A stretch of 7,145 nucleotides of DNA. Origin: Acidobacteriota bacterium. GTDB lineage: Bacteria > Acidobacteriota > Terriglobia > Terriglobales > Acidobacteriaceae. The position numbers and the translations under genes are program-made. Positions 6,648-7,145 of the stretch are shown piece by piece (within the stretch, counting starts at the first letter, position 1; the number at the start of each line of letters is the position of its first letter). The notes under the pieces were generated by a model. The model searched no databases, had not been told where the DNA came from, and saw only the letters and a program-made list of their open reading frames with translations. The stretch is from NCBI GenBank assembly GCA_021781255.1, contig JAJXXG010001316.1, positions 1 to 7,145 on the forward strand, written 5' to 3'.

Positions 6648-7145
6648 AGGCTTTGTCGAGACAAAAATTCCTGCCACCATGCGGGCCGTGGTCTATCGCG
6701 GCGTCAATGACATGCGCGTGGAGACCGTGCCTGTGCCCCGCATCGGGCCCGGCGAATTGCTGGTCAAGGTGGCCACCTGCGGCATCTGTGGGACCGATCT
6801 GAAAAAGATTCACACCGGCTCCCATTCCGCGCCGCGCATCTTCGGCCATGAGATGGCAGGCACCATCGTCGCTGTGGGCCAGGGCATGACCCGTTACGCC
6901 GTGGGCGAGCGCGTCATGGTCTTTCACCACGTCCCCTGCCGGCAGTGCTACTTCTGCCGCAAAGGGACGCCGGCGCAATGCCCGCTCTACAAGAAAGTGG
7001 GCGTCACCGCGGGCTTTGAGCCCTCCGGCGGAGGCTTTGCTGAGTACATCCGCGTCATGGACTTTGTCGCAGCCGGCAGCGGCGTGGTCAGGATTCCCGA
7101 CGGCGTTCCCTTCGAGCAGGCGGCCTTTGCAGAGCCTGTGAACAC
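6622..7145 (+). CDS. Zinc-dependent medium-chain alcohol/polyol dehydrogenase (5' part)
   Basis: This is the N-terminal half of an MDR-family oxidoreductase. It runs off the window after 174 codons, against about 340-350 residues for the full family, so the NAD(P)-binding Rossmann domain is not visible. The catalytic zinc ligands are C56 in GICGTD and H76-E77 in GHEMAG. The structural zinc site is C106, C109, C112 and C120 (spacing C-x2-C-x2-C-x7-C). This full set places it with the sorbitol/threonine/alcohol dehydrogenase branch rather than zinc-free quinone reductases. Residues 1-19 precede the usual family start (M20, base 6679), so the short extension may be real or the start may be 6679. 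It overlaps hpnG by 26 bases, so coupling with the hopanoid operon is likely. The substrate cannot be read from the sequence. Reduction of ribosylhopane to the tetrol is a hypothesis. Confidence 0.92.
   Translation, partial: MATQISSAEGFVETKIPATMRAVVYRGVNDMRVETVPVPRIGPGELLVKVATCGICGTDLKKIHTGSHSAPRIFGHEMAGTIVAVGQGMTRYAVGERVMVFHHVPCRQCYFCRKGTPAQCPLYKKVGVTAGFEPSGGGFAEYIRVMDFVAAGSGVVRIPDGVPFEQAAFAEPVN

Noticed and set aside
1..7145. Mobile elements, CRISPR arrays, tRNA or rRNA genes, signs of recent transfer
   Set aside because: No repeats of that kind, no transposase motifs and no RNA-gene signatures were seen. Base composition and codon use look even across the window.

Overview
The window reads as one co-directional (+ strand) hopanoid-biosynthesis gene cluster from a GC-rich bacterium. 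The gene order (ispH, squalene-hopene cyclase, hpnH, a small unknown gene, hpnA, hpnG, zinc dehydrogenase) and the protein character fit Acidobacteriota best (Acidobacteriaceae-like). That assignment is an inference from recalled synteny, not a search.

Layout: 1-93 is a short leader with an extended -10 promoter candidate lying against the ispH start. ispH (94-1122) encodes the last MEP-pathway enzyme. A 173-base gap (1123-1295) holds a GC hairpin and a 10-base palindrome but no clear terminator. shc (1296-3302) encodes squalene-hopene cyclase. After 26 bases comes hpnH (3329-4447), the radical SAM adenosylhopane synthase. Its stop overlaps by 4 bases (ATGA) the start of an unrecognised 142-residue protein (4444-4872). 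A 54-base gap with a small inverted repeat precedes hpnA (4927-5928), an NAD(P)-dependent epimerase/reductase-like SDR protein. Another ATGA overlap leads to hpnG (5925-6647), the adenosylhopane nucleosidase/phosphorylase. Overlapping hpnG by 26 bases is the 5' part of a zinc-dependent medium-chain dehydrogenase gene (6622 to the window end), cut off at base 7145.

Pathway logic: IspH makes IPP/DMAPP, the building blocks of squalene. The squalene-forming genes are not in the window. Shc cyclises squalene to hopene, HpnH attaches a 5'-deoxyadenosyl group, and HpnG removes adenine to leave ribosylhopane. The next step, reduction to bacteriohopanetetrol, has no firmly assigned enzyme that I know of, and the dehydrogenase gene overlapping hpnG is an attractive candidate. 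HpnA and the 142-residue protein are the other parts of the locus without a firm role. I saw no mobile elements, RNA genes, CRISPR arrays or broken genes.
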